NCBI RefSeq assembly: GCF_021729135.1
Contig: NZ_JAJTWW010000009.1
Span: 62,001-126,000, forward strand
Source: Brevibacterium daeguense
GTDB taxonomy: Bacteria; Actinomycetota; Actinomycetes; Actinomycetales; Brevibacteriaceae
Direction: 5' to 3'
Length of the DNA: 64,000 nucleotides
In this document: piece after piece, positions 44,515 to 53,305 of the stretch
How positions within the stretch are numbered: the first letter of the stretch is position 1
Layout of the letters: the number at the start of each line of letters is the position of its first letter
Position numbers and translations under genes: made by a program
Notes under the pieces: model-generated
The model's database searches: none
Told to the model about the DNA's origin: nothing
Seen by the model: the letters and a program-made list of their open reading frames with translations, nothing else

Positions 44515-45471
44515 ATGCCACCCAAGCCACGCGGCGGAGCAGTCCGCAGAACCGGCAAGGGGCCCACCAAGGGCTCCGGCGGCCAGGGCAAGCGCAAGCT
44601 GCAGGGCAAGGGCCCCACGCCCAAGGCCGAGGATCGCGTCTACCACAAGGCGCACAGGGAGGCCCAGGAGAAGCGGGCCCGGCAGGCGGCGCAGGCCAGG
44701 CGGAAGAAGAAGGAGCACGGCTCCGACGTGGTCGCAGGCCGCAACTCCGTGCTCGAATCGCTGCGCGAGGGTGTGCCCGCGACGGCGCTCTACGTAGGGC
44801 AGCGGATCGACTCCGATGATCGGGTCCGCGAGATCATCGCACTCGCCGCCGAGCGCGGCGTCGCCATGCTGGAGGCGAGCAGGCCCGACCTCGACCGGAT
44901 CACCGACGGGGCGATCCACCAGGGGGTCGCTCTGCAGGTGCCGCCCTACGAATACAGTCACCCGGATGATCTGCTCGGGCTGGCGGGTGAGCGGTTCGAG
45001 ACCCCGCTGCTCGTGGCGCTCGACGGAGTCACCGACCCGCGCAACCTCGGCGCCATCGTGCGCTCGACGGCGGCGTTCGGCGGCCACGGGGTGATCGTTC
45101 CCGAGCGGCGCGCGGCGGGGATGACCGCAGCCGCCTGGAAGACGTCTGCCGGCGCCGCGTCCCGGATCCCGGTGGCACGCGTGGTCAACCTGGTCCGATC
45201 GCTCGAGGACCTCAAGAAGCAGGGCGTCTTCGTCATCGGACTCGACATGGACGGCGACGTCGAGCTGCCGGCGCTGGAACTGGCGACCGTCCCCGTGTGC
45301 ATCGTCGTCGGCTCGGAGGGCAAGGGGATCTCGCGGCTGGTGAGCGACATCTGCGATCAGATCGTGTCGATCCCGATCGCCGCCTCCACCGAATCCCTCA
45401 ACGCCGGCGTCGCCGCAGCGGTGGCGCTGTACGAGGTGGCACGGACCCGCGCCGCCGCCGCCGAGGCCTGA
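44515..45471 (+). CDS. rlmB: 23S rRNA (guanosine-2'-O-)-methyltransferase RlmB/TrmH family
   Basis: A 318-residue SPOUT methyltransferase. A Lys/Gly/Arg-rich N-terminal tail of about 75 residues is typical of actinobacterial copies. The substrate-binding domain starts at VVAGRNSVLESLREG and the knotted SAM domain shows DPRNLGAIVRSTAAFGGHG, CIVVGSEGKGISRL and ESLNAGVAAAVALYEVAR. It methylates a 23S rRNA guanosine (G2251 in E. coli). The gene order cysS-rlmB is common in actinobacteria. The ATG at 44515 has AAGGAA upstream. Confidence 0.95.
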   Translation: MPPKPRGGAVRRTGKGPTKGSGGQGKRKLQGKGPTPKAEDRVYHKAHREAQEKRARQAAQARRKKKEHGSDVVAGRNSVLESLREGVPATALYVGQRIDSDDRVREIIALAAERGVAMLEASRPDLDRITDGAIHQGVALQVPPYEYSHPDDLLGLAGERFETPLLVALDGVTDPRNLGAIVRSTAAFGGHGVIVPERRAAGMTAAAWKTSAGAASRIPVARVVNLVRSLEDLKKQGVFVIGLDMDGDVELPALELATVPVCIVVGSEGKGISRLVSDICDQIVSIPIAASTESLNAGVAAAVALYEVARTRAAAAEA

Positions 45472-45539
45472 GAGCGGATCCGCGGGTCGCCCCGGTGTCG
45501 GCTGCGCGGGGGGGCCGAAGGCTGCACATCACGGACGAC

Positions 45540-45579
45540 ACCGGGGCCGCGCACGTCAGCTGACGCGCGCGGCCCCGGT
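45540..45579. terminator. Near-perfect 40-bp palindrome; bidirectional terminator
   Basis: ACCGGGGCCGCGC pairs with GCGCGGCCCCGGT, and the middle GTCAGCTGAC is itself palindromic; only one position fails to pair. It lies between the convergent rlmB and SDR genes. Confidence 0.88.
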
Positions 45580-45606
45580 CGCATGCCGCCTCGGGCGGGG
45601 TGGCTC

Positions 45607-46398
45607 TCAGACCCGCGGGGTGAACCGGCCGTCCTGGGCCATCCACCCGCCGTCGACCAGGAGGGAGTGCCCGGTCACGAAGCTCGAGGCGTCCGAGACG
45701 AGGAACAGGACCGGTCCCGCGATCTCCGGCAGCTGCCCCCAGCGGGCCAGCGCGGCCTTGTTCGCGTAGGCGTTCCACCACTCCTCGTCGGACTTGATCT
45801 GCTCGGTCAGCGGGGTCTCGAACGGACCCGGCAGGATCGAGTTCACCCGCACGCCGGAGGGGCCGAGCTCGCTGGCCAGGGTCTTCGTCAGCTGCACCAC
45901 GCCGGCCTTGGCCGCCGCATACAGTCCCTGGCCCGGCTCCACCACCAGGGCGCGGAAGGACGCGAACGTCACGATCGAGCCGCGGCCGCGCTCGGCCATC
46001 CGGGTGCCGAATCCGCGCATCAGGCGGTAGGTGCCCTTGAGGTTGATGTCGATGACGCGGTCGAACTCCTCGTCGGTGGTCGTCAGCAGGCGCTTGCGGA
46101 CGTTGAGGCCCGGCGTCATGACGAGGGCGTCCGCCTCGGCGTGGGCCGCGACGACCGCCGCCACGGATTCGGTCGAGGTGACGTCGACAGCGGTTGCCTC
46201 GGCGGTCCCGCCCCGTTCGGTGATGAGGTCGACGGTCTGCTGAGCGCCCTCTTCATCGAGGTCGGCGCACACCACGCGCGCTCCGGCGTCCGCGATGCCC
46301 AGCGCGGACGCCTGACCCAGGCCCGAGGCGCTGCCGACGACCACGACGGTCCGCCCGGAGAGTTCGAACATCGCCGGGATGGAGGGAAATTCTGTCAT
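45607..46398 (-). CDS. SDR family oxidoreductase with altered NNAG motif
   Basis: A 263-residue classical SDR. The dinucleotide loop is GSASGLGQ, the acidic CADLDEEG suggests NAD preference, the catalytic pair is YAAAK, and VNSILPGPFETP follows as usual. The strand-4 motif, normally NNAG, reads MTPGLN, and the catalytic Ser falls in FASFRA. It is FabG-like in length. The substrate is unknown. It is followed upstream by the DUF4032 gene on the same strand with a 56-nt gap, so they may be co-transcribed. Confidence 0.85.
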   Translation of the reverse strand: MTEFPSIPAMFELSGRTVVVVGSASGLGQASALGIADAGARVVCADLDEEGAQQTVDLITERGGTAEATAVDVTSTESVAAVVAAHAEADALVMTPGLNVRKRLLTTTDEEFDRVIDINLKGTYRLMRGFGTRMAERGRGSIVTFASFRALVVEPGQGLYAAAKAGVVQLTKTLASELGPSGVRVNSILPGPFETPLTEQIKSDEEWWNAYANKAALARWGQLPEIAGPVLFLVSDASSFVTGHSLLVDGGWMAQDGRFTPRV

Positions 46399-46454
46399 TG
46401 CCTGCCTTCTTCGAGAGTGCTTCCGTCAGGTCGGTCGAGCCGACCAGTCAGAGA

Positions 46455-47720
46455 CTACTCCCAATAGTCCGGGTCGCGGAGATCGTGTTCGCTCAGCACC
46501 TGGAGGGCGGCGGTGCTCGGCTCCCTGAGGTACGAGGCTTCCCTGGGACGCTGGGGGAGGACGTTCTCGACGTAGGAGCGGATGGCGTCCGGGGTGGAGA
46601 CGTCGCTGCCGGAGCGCTCCGACAGGTACCAGCGGTGATCGAGGAATTCGTGGAACACCTGGGCCTCCTCCAGCCGGTCGCGGAAGTCGCCGGGAATCCC
46701 CTCGACGACGGGCCGGTAGACGTCGCGCAGCCAGTCCGCGGCGGACTTCTCCTCCGAATCGTCCGCTCTGCCGGTGGCGATCCGATAGCTGTCGAGATCG
46801 TTGAGCATGCGGCGTGCCTGGTTCTCCTGGGCCTCGATGCCGGTCAGCCGCAGCAGGCGACGACGATGGTGACCGGGCTCGACGACCTTCGGCTCGATGC
46901 GCGTGGTGACCCCGTCGAGGTCGGTGGTGACGGTGAGCTCGCCGATGTCGAAGCCGATCGCATTGAGCCGGCGGAAGCGGTCGTCGATCCGCCAGCGCTC
47001 GTCGATCGAGAATTCCTCCGGCTCTCGCAGCTCCTGCCACAGCGTGCGGTAGCGCCGCAGCAGCTGATCGCTGAACGCCATCGGGTCGACGTCGGACGCG
47101 ACCTTGCCCCCGGCCTGCAGGTCGAGGAAGTCGCCGGCGATGTTCGTCCGGGCCAGGTGCAGATCGTGCTCGCGCTGGCCGTCGGACAGGTCGGCGTGCA
47201 GCTCCCCGGTCTCCGCATCGACCAGATAGGCCGCGAAGCTGTCTGCGTCGCGGCGGAAGAGCGCATTCGACAGCGATACGTCCCCCCAGAAGAAGCCGGC
47301 GAGGTGCAGCCGCGCCAGCAGGGCCGCGAGCGCGTCGACCAGGCGTTCGGCCACGCCGATGTCGAGCTGCTGGCTGATCAGGGCGCGGTAGGGCAGCGAG
47401 TAGCGCAGGTGCACGGTGATGAGTGCACCGGGCAGCTGCGCACCGGCGGCCGTGCGGCGTTCGACGACGTGGCCCAGCGGCGCCACTGCGGGCACCTCGA
47501 GGTTGGTCAGGGCCTGGAGCATGTCGTGCTCGCGGGCGGCGATCCGGTCCTGGGTCTCCTTGACCGCCAGCACATCCCCGCCGAGCTCGACGAACCGCAC
47601 GACATGACGGGACAGGCCGCGGGGCAGACCCACGAGGAGATCTTTGGGCCAGGCGGCCAGCGGCAGGTGCCAGGGCAGCTTCCTGACCTCCGACGCCAGC
47701 CGTTCGGCGTGAATCTGCAT
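46455..47720 (-). CDS. DUF4032 protein with a kinase-like N-terminal half
   Basis: A 421-residue cytoplasmic protein. Residues 1-200 look like a lipopolysaccharide-kinase/protein-kinase fold: a Lys in DVLAVKETQDRIAAREHDML, a catalytic-loop-like FFWGDVSLSNALF (Asp and Asn placed as in HxDxxxxN) and YLVDAETGE where DFG would be. The C-terminal half is DUF4032 (DDRFRRLNAIGFDIGEL, GDFRDRLEEAQVFHEFLDHR). Phosphorylation of a small molecule or glycolipid is possible but unproven. It lies 84 nt downstream of the degenerate ABC ATPase gene in the same direction. Confidence 0.85.
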   Translation of the reverse strand: MQIHAERLASEVRKLPWHLPLAAWPKDLLVGLPRGLSRHVVRFVELGGDVLAVKETQDRIAAREHDMLQALTNLEVPAVAPLGHVVERRTAAGAQLPGALITVHLRYSLPYRALISQQLDIGVAERLVDALAALLARLHLAGFFWGDVSLSNALFRRDADSFAAYLVDAETGELHADLSDGQREHDLHLARTNIAGDFLDLQAGGKVASDVDPMAFSDQLLRRYRTLWQELREPEEFSIDERWRIDDRFRRLNAIGFDIGELTVTTDLDGVTTRIEPKVVEPGHHRRRLLRLTGIEAQENQARRMLNDLDSYRIATGRADDSEEKSAADWLRDVYRPVVEGIPGDFRDRLEEAQVFHEFLDHRWYLSERSGSDVSTPDAIRSYVENVLPQRPREASYLREPSTAALQVLSEHDLRDPDYWE

Positions 47721-47804
47721 AGTGGGCTCCTCATCCGCCTGGTGGGGGATCGTCTCCGCTCGTCCCGCTTCGGGCCGGTTCGACGGATCCGCGCGGCACC
47801 GCAG

Positions 47805-48521
47805 TCAGCTGGGCTCCGGCTCCGGCTCCGGCACCAGCGTCGTCAGCTGCGAGAACTGCTCCGGGGCGAAGACGCCCAGCAGCCGGCCGTCGTCGAGCAC
47901 CGCGATGTGGTCGGCCACCGCACGCGCGTCCTCCAGTGATGACGTCGCGTACAGCGTGGTGATGCCCAGGTCCTGCTGCATCGCGCGGATCTGATCCCGG
48001 GTGCTGTCGCGGACGTCCTGCGGCAGGTGGGCCAACGGCTCGTCCATGACGAAGACCCGGGGCTTGCGGACGAGTGCCCGAGCCAGTGCGACCTTCTGCC
48101 GCTGGAGGCCGTCGAGCTCGTCATTGCGGGCATCGAGCACCTCGGTGAGACCCAGCTGAGCCGCGGCGCCGAGCACGCGGCGGTCGATCTCGTCCCGGTC
48201 GAGGCCGGTCAGGCGCAGCGCGAATCCCATGTTCTCCGCAACAGTCATGTGCGGGTAGAGCGCGTAGTTCTCGAAGGCGAGCATGACGTCGCGGTCGGAG
48301 GGGCGGGTGCTGCCGACGTCCTGGCCATCGATGGCGACGGTGCCGCCGGAAGGGCGCTCCATGCCGTGGATCATGCGCAGGATGGTGGATTTGCCGCTGC
48401 CGGAGGGCCCGAGCAGAACGAAGAATTCGCCATCGGGCACGTGCAGGGTCACTCCGGTCACGGACGGCGTCACCGTGGAGGGGTAACGATGGCTGACATC
48501 GGTCAGGGTGACCGTGGACAT
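47805..48521 (-). CDS. Degenerate ABC ATPase of the MalK/MsiK type, no C-terminal domain
   Basis: A 238-residue nucleotide-binding domain like sugar-importer ATPases. Walker A GPSGSGKST (38-46) and Walker B VFVMDEP (156-162) are intact, but four other sites are altered: the Q-loop Gln is Glu84, LSGGQ is LDGLQ (136-140), the D-loop LD is LP (166-167), and the H-loop His is Ser194. The TOBE regulatory domain is missing and the tail is PEPEPEP. No permease is nearby. ATP binding may persist while hydrolysis is doubtful. AGGAG lies upstream of the ATG at 48521. Confidence 0.85.
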   Translation of the reverse strand: MSTVTLTDVSHRYPSTVTPSVTGVTLHVPDGEFFVLLGPSGSGKSTILRMIHGMERPSGGTVAIDGQDVGSTRPSDRDVMLAFENYALYPHMTVAENMGFALRLTGLDRDEIDRRVLGAAAQLGLTEVLDARNDELDGLQRQKVALARALVRKPRVFVMDEPLAHLPQDVRDSTRDQIRAMQQDLGITTLYATSSLEDARAVADHIAVLDDGRLLGVFAPEQFSQLTTLVPEPEPEPS

Positions 48522-48674
48522 AGCGGAGATCTCCTTCTGCGGCCGGTATCTGGTGCCGCTGGAGGCGGGCGCCGAGATCTGGCAGGGCTGACAGTCATCG
48601 TAGTCCCGGAACACGTCCGTCGACGCAGGTGGACGGTTCTCGGACCAGCTCTTCCCCCACCGTAGGATAGGCGC

Positions 48675-49676
48675 ATGAGAGTTCGCCTGGAGGACCTCGC
48701 CGAGGCGGCCGGGGTGTCCGTCACCACGGTGTCCCGGGTGCTCGGAGGGAGGGGCAAGGTGGCCGCGTCCACCCGTGAGCGGGTCCTCGACGCCGTCGAC
48801 CGGCTGGGCTACTCCCGCTCCACCCTGCTGCGCCGGACGCCTGCCCACCTGATCGCGGTGTGTGCTCCGGCCTCGCCGGAGCACTGGCAGCTCGCCGTCT
48901 GCCGGGCCGTCTCCGAACAGCTGCAGTCCGAGGGCATGCTCATCTCCTCCCCCTTCCTGAGCCCGGAGCTCGCCGAGGTGCGGGCCAGCGTCGCCGCCGG
49001 CGCCTCGGTGATCGTGTCACCGACCTTCACCCGCTTCGACGTCGACGTGCCGGTGGTGCGCTTCGCCGAGGCGACCTTCGAGGAGCAGGCCCTGCCCCCG
49101 ACAGGAGCCCCCGCGGTGGGCAGCGAATGGGTCGCCGCCCGCCTCGATCTGACGGGCGGGCTGGTGCGCGCCTTCGAGCATCTCACCGCTCTCGGCCACC
49201 GGCGGATCGGGCTGATCAGCAACGAGACCGGTGCGCTCGCCGAGCAGCTGGAGCGCCGATTCCTGGCCGAGCATCCGGCTCGCAGCATCTCCTCGCGGCT
49301 GGACGAGTGGATCGCGCGGGTGCCGAAGTCCTACTCCGGCGGCATCGAGGCGGCGCTCCGGCTGCGCGGCGCCACCTGCACCGCGATCATCGTGCAGAGC
49401 GCCCTGCAGCTGCACGGCGTGTTCGCCGCCATGCGGCAACGGCGGCTGGTGGTGCCGCGGGACCTGTCGGTCGTCGGCTTCGGCGACTCGGCGACGATGC
49501 GCTACACGGACCCGCCGGCGACGGTGCTCGCATTCGACAACCTGGGGATGTCGGGGGCGCTCGCGGCGGGAGTGCGCTCGGTCCTCGATCTGCCGGGGGA
49601 GCGGATGACGTCCGTGGCACCGAACTTCCGGCCGGTCCTGATGGCCCGATCGTCGACTGCCGCGGCCCGGTCCTGA
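48675..49676 (+). CDS. LacI family transcriptional regulator (first of pair)
   Basis: A 333-residue LacI/GalR repressor. The helix-turn-helix is RLEDLAEAAGVSVTTVSRVL followed by GGRGKVAASTRERVLDAVDR. The effector domain contains ALGHRRIGLISNET and VPRDLSVVGFGDS, as in sugar-binding LacI proteins. TAGGAT at 48663-48668 lies 6 nt before the ATG (leaderless). It is divergent from the ABC ATPase gene and its stop overlaps the next regulator start (TGATG). The effector is unknown. Confidence 0.9.
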   Translation: MRVRLEDLAEAAGVSVTTVSRVLGGRGKVAASTRERVLDAVDRLGYSRSTLLRRTPAHLIAVCAPASPEHWQLAVCRAVSEQLQSEGMLISSPFLSPELAEVRASVAAGASVIVSPTFTRFDVDVPVVRFAEATFEEQALPPTGAPAVGSEWVAARLDLTGGLVRAFEHLTALGHRRIGLISNETGALAEQLERRFLAEHPARSISSRLDEWIARVPKSYSGGIEAALRLRGATCTAIIVQSALQLHGVFAAMRQRRLVVPRDLSVVGFGDSATMRYTDPPATVLAFDNLGMSGALAAGVRSVLDLPGERMTSVAPNFRPVLMARSSTAAARS

Positions 49677-50788
49677 TGCGGTCGAACATCACCCTCAAGC
49701 AGATCGCCGAGGCGTCCGGTCTGTCGGTCTCGACGGTGTCCCGGGTGCTGCGCAACGCCCCGAGGACCTCCGATTCCGCCCGTCGGTCCGTCGACGTCGC
49801 GCTGCGGACGCTTGGATTGAGCCGGGGCGGCCCAGGCACGTCATCGGGAGGGTCCCGGCTCGCCGGCGACGCCGGCTCGCCGAGTCGGGGAAGCGGCCTC
49901 GGGACTGCCGACGGCAGCGGGTCTGCCGACCGCAGCGGGTCCGAGGAGCAGCGGCGGGTCCGGCGCAGGACCATCGTGGTGGTCCAGTCCGCGCTGCTGG
50001 GCGCCGACGTCGACCCCTTCGAATCCCTCACTCTCGAGGTCGTGCGGCGGATCTACCGCCTCGGCGGGGTGGCGCTGCGGGTGCGCACCGGCCCGGACCT
50101 GCCGTCCCAGGCGACGCTGCTGCGGGATTTCGGGGTGTCCGGGGCGCTGGCGATCGGAGGTGGTTCGGCGGTGCCGGAGGCCCATCGGCTGGTCGCGCTC
50201 GGCGTCCCGACGGTGCGGGTGTCCAACGCGCGTCACGAGGGCACCGGGCAGTTCGTCCTCGACGCTTCGCAGGGCATCGACACCGCGGTGCGCCACCTCA
50301 TCCACCTGGGCCACCGGCGGATCGGGATCTCGGTGCCCGATGACTCCTCCGCGAATTCCCGGGTGGCAGCCTTCCGCCGCTCGATGGCGGACGTGCTCCA
50401 TATCCCCGCGACCCGCGAGCAGGCGCCGGTGGCCGCAGCGGGACCGGGGATCCTCGCCGGCTCCCAGGCCGCTGACCAGCTGCTGCACGCGAACTGCTCG
50501 GCGATCATCAGCTGCTCGCCGGCGCTGACCCTCGGCGTGCTCGAATCGACCAAGCGCATCGGCCTGGACGTTCCCTCGGACGTGTCGCTGCTGACGGTGG
50601 GCGACATGCCCGACGCCGATGTCGTCCATCCGCCCCTGTCGCAGGTGACGTTCGACTGGGCGAATCTGGCGCAGTCCGCACTCGCGGAGCTCGACCGACT
50701 GATCCGCGGGGCGCGGACGCTGCCCGACTACTCGGTCAGCCCCGAGCTGGTGCTCCGGTCCTCTGCGCAGCCCGTCCGCGTCCGCTGA
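49676..50788 (+). CDS. LacI family transcriptional regulator (second of pair)
   Basis: A 370-residue LacI/GalR regulator. The helix-turn-helix is TLKQIAEASGLSVSTVSRVL. A Gly/Ser-rich linker of about 45 residues, much longer than usual, separates it from an effector domain with VRVSNARHEGTGQFV, HLGHRRIGISVPDD and VPSDVSLLTVGDM. The usual hinge-helix sequence is absent from the linker, so DNA binding may differ. Its ATG overlaps the stop of the first regulator, so both are made together and could form a heteromer. Confidence 0.9.
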   Translation: MRSNITLKQIAEASGLSVSTVSRVLRNAPRTSDSARRSVDVALRTLGLSRGGPGTSSGGSRLAGDAGSPSRGSGLGTADGSGSADRSGSEEQRRVRRRTIVVVQSALLGADVDPFESLTLEVVRRIYRLGGVALRVRTGPDLPSQATLLRDFGVSGALAIGGGSAVPEAHRLVALGVPTVRVSNARHEGTGQFVLDASQGIDTAVRHLIHLGHRRIGISVPDDSSANSRVAAFRRSMADVLHIPATREQAPVAAAGPGILAGSQAADQLLHANCSAIISCSPALTLGVLESTKRIGLDVPSDVSLLTVGDMPDADVVHPPLSQVTFDWANLAQSALAELDRLIRGARTLPDYSVSPELVLRSSAQPVRVR

Positions 50789-50851
50789 CTCACAGCGCAG
50801 GACCGGCTGCCGGGGCGAATCGGGTGGACCTGTCGGTCGCCCACCACGGCC

Positions 50852-53242
50852 TCACTCCAGGCCGTGGTGGGCGGCGCGCTCAGCGGCCAGGCGGGCGAGC
50901 ACCTCGGCGACGGCCTCGGGGGAGTCCAGGCGCACCTCGGCGGCGGTGTCCCCGGGACCGACCTTGATGCTGAGCCCGGTGAGGCCTGCGCTCTGCCGCG
51001 CGTGCAGGTGGATGAAGGCGTCCTCGTCGGTGGTGTCGTCGCCGATGTACAGGGCCGCCGTGGCCTCGACGCGGTCGATCATGTTGTCGAGTCCGTTGCC
51101 CTTGGTGTCCATCCGGACGCCGAACTCGATCATCGCGTGGCCGACGATCATCCGCAGACCCTCGATCTCGGCCGCGAGCCGGTGGAGCTCCTCGGTGTAG
51201 AACTCCACCCTGTTCGGCGAGCAGCCCCGGGTGTGGAAGGTCCGTCCCAGCGGCTTGCGCTCGAGGCGGAGCTCGCCGTGGCCTTCGGCCGGCGTGGCGT
51301 CGAGGATCCGCTCGAACGCCAGGTCGAGGGCTTCGAGGCGCTGCTGCTCGACCTCGGTCGGGGCGGCGGAGTAGCGGAACGGATCGGAGTCGTCGACTGC
51401 GGGGTCGGTGGTTCCGTTCTCGGCTCCTGTCAGGTCCAGCCCGGAGAAGTCGACCTCCACGCCGTGGGAGCCGACGAACACCGCCCGTCCCGGCGCCGTG
51501 CTGAGCTGCTTGAGGACCGACACGTTCCGGCCGGAGATGTAGCCGGTGACCGTGTCGGGCAGGGCGGCCAGCGCCTCGACGGCCGCGGCGGACTCCGGCA
51601 GGGGCGCGGAGGTGGACGGGTCGTCCTGCAGCGGCGCGATGACGCCGTCGAAGTCCAGAGCGACGAGCAGTCTGTCGGCCTGGACCAGCGGCGTCAGGTC
51701 CACCTCTGCCGGGGCGGAGACGGGAATCGCTCGGGCCGGCACACTGTCGGCCGTGATCGCCGAGGTCCTGTCCTTGTCGGCGTCGAGCGCCTCGAGCTCG
51801 CTGAGGAAGGACTGCGACCACGCCTGCACGTCCTCCCGGAACAGCCTGCGGCGCATCGAGCGCATACGGCGGCGCTGCTCGCGCGGGTCCATGGCCACCG
51901 CGCGGACGATCTCCGCCTTGAGCCCGTCGATGTTGTGGGGATTGACCAGCACCGCCTGGGTGAGCTGGTCCGCGGCGCCGGCGAACTCCGAGAGCACCAG
52001 TGCCCCGTCCTCCTGCGGTCGGCAGGCGACGTACTCCTTCGCGACGAGGTTCATGCCATCGCGCAGCGCGGTGACGAGGAGGACGTCCGCGGCACGGTAG
52101 AGGGCGGTCATCTCCTCGCGGGGGTAGGAGTGGTGGAAGTAGTGGATGGGCTGGATCCCGACCTCGGAGAACTCCCCGTTGATCCGGCCGACCGACAGCT
52201 CCACGTCGCTGCGGATCTGCTGATACTGGTCGATCCGCTCACGACTGGGGGTGGCGATCTGGACGAGCGTGACCTTCTCCGGGTCGAGCAGCCCGTCGGC
52301 CAGCAACTCGCCGAACGCCTTGAGGCGGTGCCGGATGCCCTTCGTGTAGTCCATTCGGTCCACCCCGAGCAGCAGGAGCTCGGGATCGCCGAGCTCCTCG
52401 CGGATCTCGGCGGCCCGGGCGATGATCTCCGGTTCCCGGGCCTGCGCGTCGAGCGCCGAGGTGTCCACGGAGATGGGGAAGGCCCGGGCTTCGGCGACAT
52501 GCGCCTCGGTGCCGGCCTCCGAGTCGGCGGGAACGCTGATCCGGTTGCCGCGGCTGGTCACGGACAGCAGCGCGCGTGCGGCGCGGCGGAAGTTCGCGGC
52601 GTCGGCGGGGCGCTGGAAGCCGATGAGGTCCGCGCCGAGCAGCCCGGTGAGGATCTGCGCACGCCAGGGGAGCTGGGCGAAGAGCTCGACCGAGGGGAAG
52701 GGGATGTGGTTGAAGAATCCGATCGACACATCCGGGCGCAGAGCACGGACCAGGGCCGGGACCAGCTGCAGCTGGTAATCATGGATCCAGACCGTCGCAC
52801 CGGCTGCGGCCTCGAGCGCGACCGCCTGTGCGAAGCGGCGGTTGACGTGCACGTAGGACTCCCACCACGCGCGGTGGAACTCCGGCGGCACGATCACATC
52901 GTGGTAGAGAGGCCACAGCGTGGCATTGGAGAAGCCTTCGTAGTAGTTGATGATCTCCTGAGCGCTCAGCGTCACCGGGACCAGGTGCATGCCGTCGACG
53001 TCGAAGGGCGCGATCTCCTCATCCGGCACTCCGGCCCAGCCGATCCAGGCTCCCGAGTTCTCCCGCATCACCGGTGCCAGCGCGGTGACGAGACCGCCTG
53101 GTGAGGTGGTCCACTGCGGGGTGTCACCGGAGGTGTCGCGGTCGACCGGGAGCCGGTTCGCGACGACGACGAAGTCTGCGCCTCCGGAGGGCGGTCGGAC
53201 GGGATTCTGGTTGGGCTCCTTGTCAGCGGCTGCAGCGGTCAC
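50852..53242 (-). CDS. otsA: Trehalose-6-phosphate synthase/phosphatase fusion (OtsA-OtsB)
   Basis: A 796-residue bifunctional enzyme. Residues about 25-490 are a GT20 trehalose-6-phosphate synthase (ANRLPVDRD, WIHDYQLQLVPALVR, LGVDRMDYTKGIRHR, DGMNLVAKEYVACR). Residues about 540-790 are a HAD trehalose-6-phosphate phosphatase (VALDFDGVIAPL, YISGRNVSVL, KGNGLDNMI, GDDTTDEDAF). Together they turn UDP-glucose and glucose-6-phosphate into trehalose. The GTG at 53242 has AGGAGGAG five nt upstream, which excludes the longer frame running into the kinase gene. It diverges from that kinase. Confidence 0.95.
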   Translation of the reverse strand: MTAAAADKEPNQNPVRPPSGGADFVVVANRLPVDRDTSGDTPQWTTSPGGLVTALAPVMRENSGAWIGWAGVPDEEIAPFDVDGMHLVPVTLSAQEIINYYEGFSNATLWPLYHDVIVPPEFHRAWWESYVHVNRRFAQAVALEAAAGATVWIHDYQLQLVPALVRALRPDVSIGFFNHIPFPSVELFAQLPWRAQILTGLLGADLIGFQRPADAANFRRAARALLSVTSRGNRISVPADSEAGTEAHVAEARAFPISVDTSALDAQAREPEIIARAAEIREELGDPELLLLGVDRMDYTKGIRHRLKAFGELLADGLLDPEKVTLVQIATPSRERIDQYQQIRSDVELSVGRINGEFSEVGIQPIHYFHHSYPREEMTALYRAADVLLVTALRDGMNLVAKEYVACRPQEDGALVLSEFAGAADQLTQAVLVNPHNIDGLKAEIVRAVAMDPREQRRRMRSMRRRLFREDVQAWSQSFLSELEALDADKDRTSAITADSVPARAIPVSAPAEVDLTPLVQADRLLVALDFDGVIAPLQDDPSTSAPLPESAAAVEALAALPDTVTGYISGRNVSVLKQLSTAPGRAVFVGSHGVEVDFSGLDLTGAENGTTDPAVDDSDPFRYSAAPTEVEQQRLEALDLAFERILDATPAEGHGELRLERKPLGRTFHTRGCSPNRVEFYTEELHRLAAEIEGLRMIVGHAMIEFGVRMDTKGNGLDNMIDRVEATAALYIGDDTTDEDAFIHLHARQSAGLTGLSIKVGPGDTAAEVRLDSPEAVAEVLARLAAERAAHHGLE

Positions 53243-53305
53243 AAAGCTCCTCCTGGTAGGGCCGGCTCTCATCGTGACTCTATCTTCTCGCGTAATGTTG
53301 AGAAG

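Noticed and set aside
50864..53104. 746-codon open frame on the plus strand
   Set aside because: Antisense to the otsA-otsB fusion and made of Arg/Gly/His/Val-rich low-complexity sequence.
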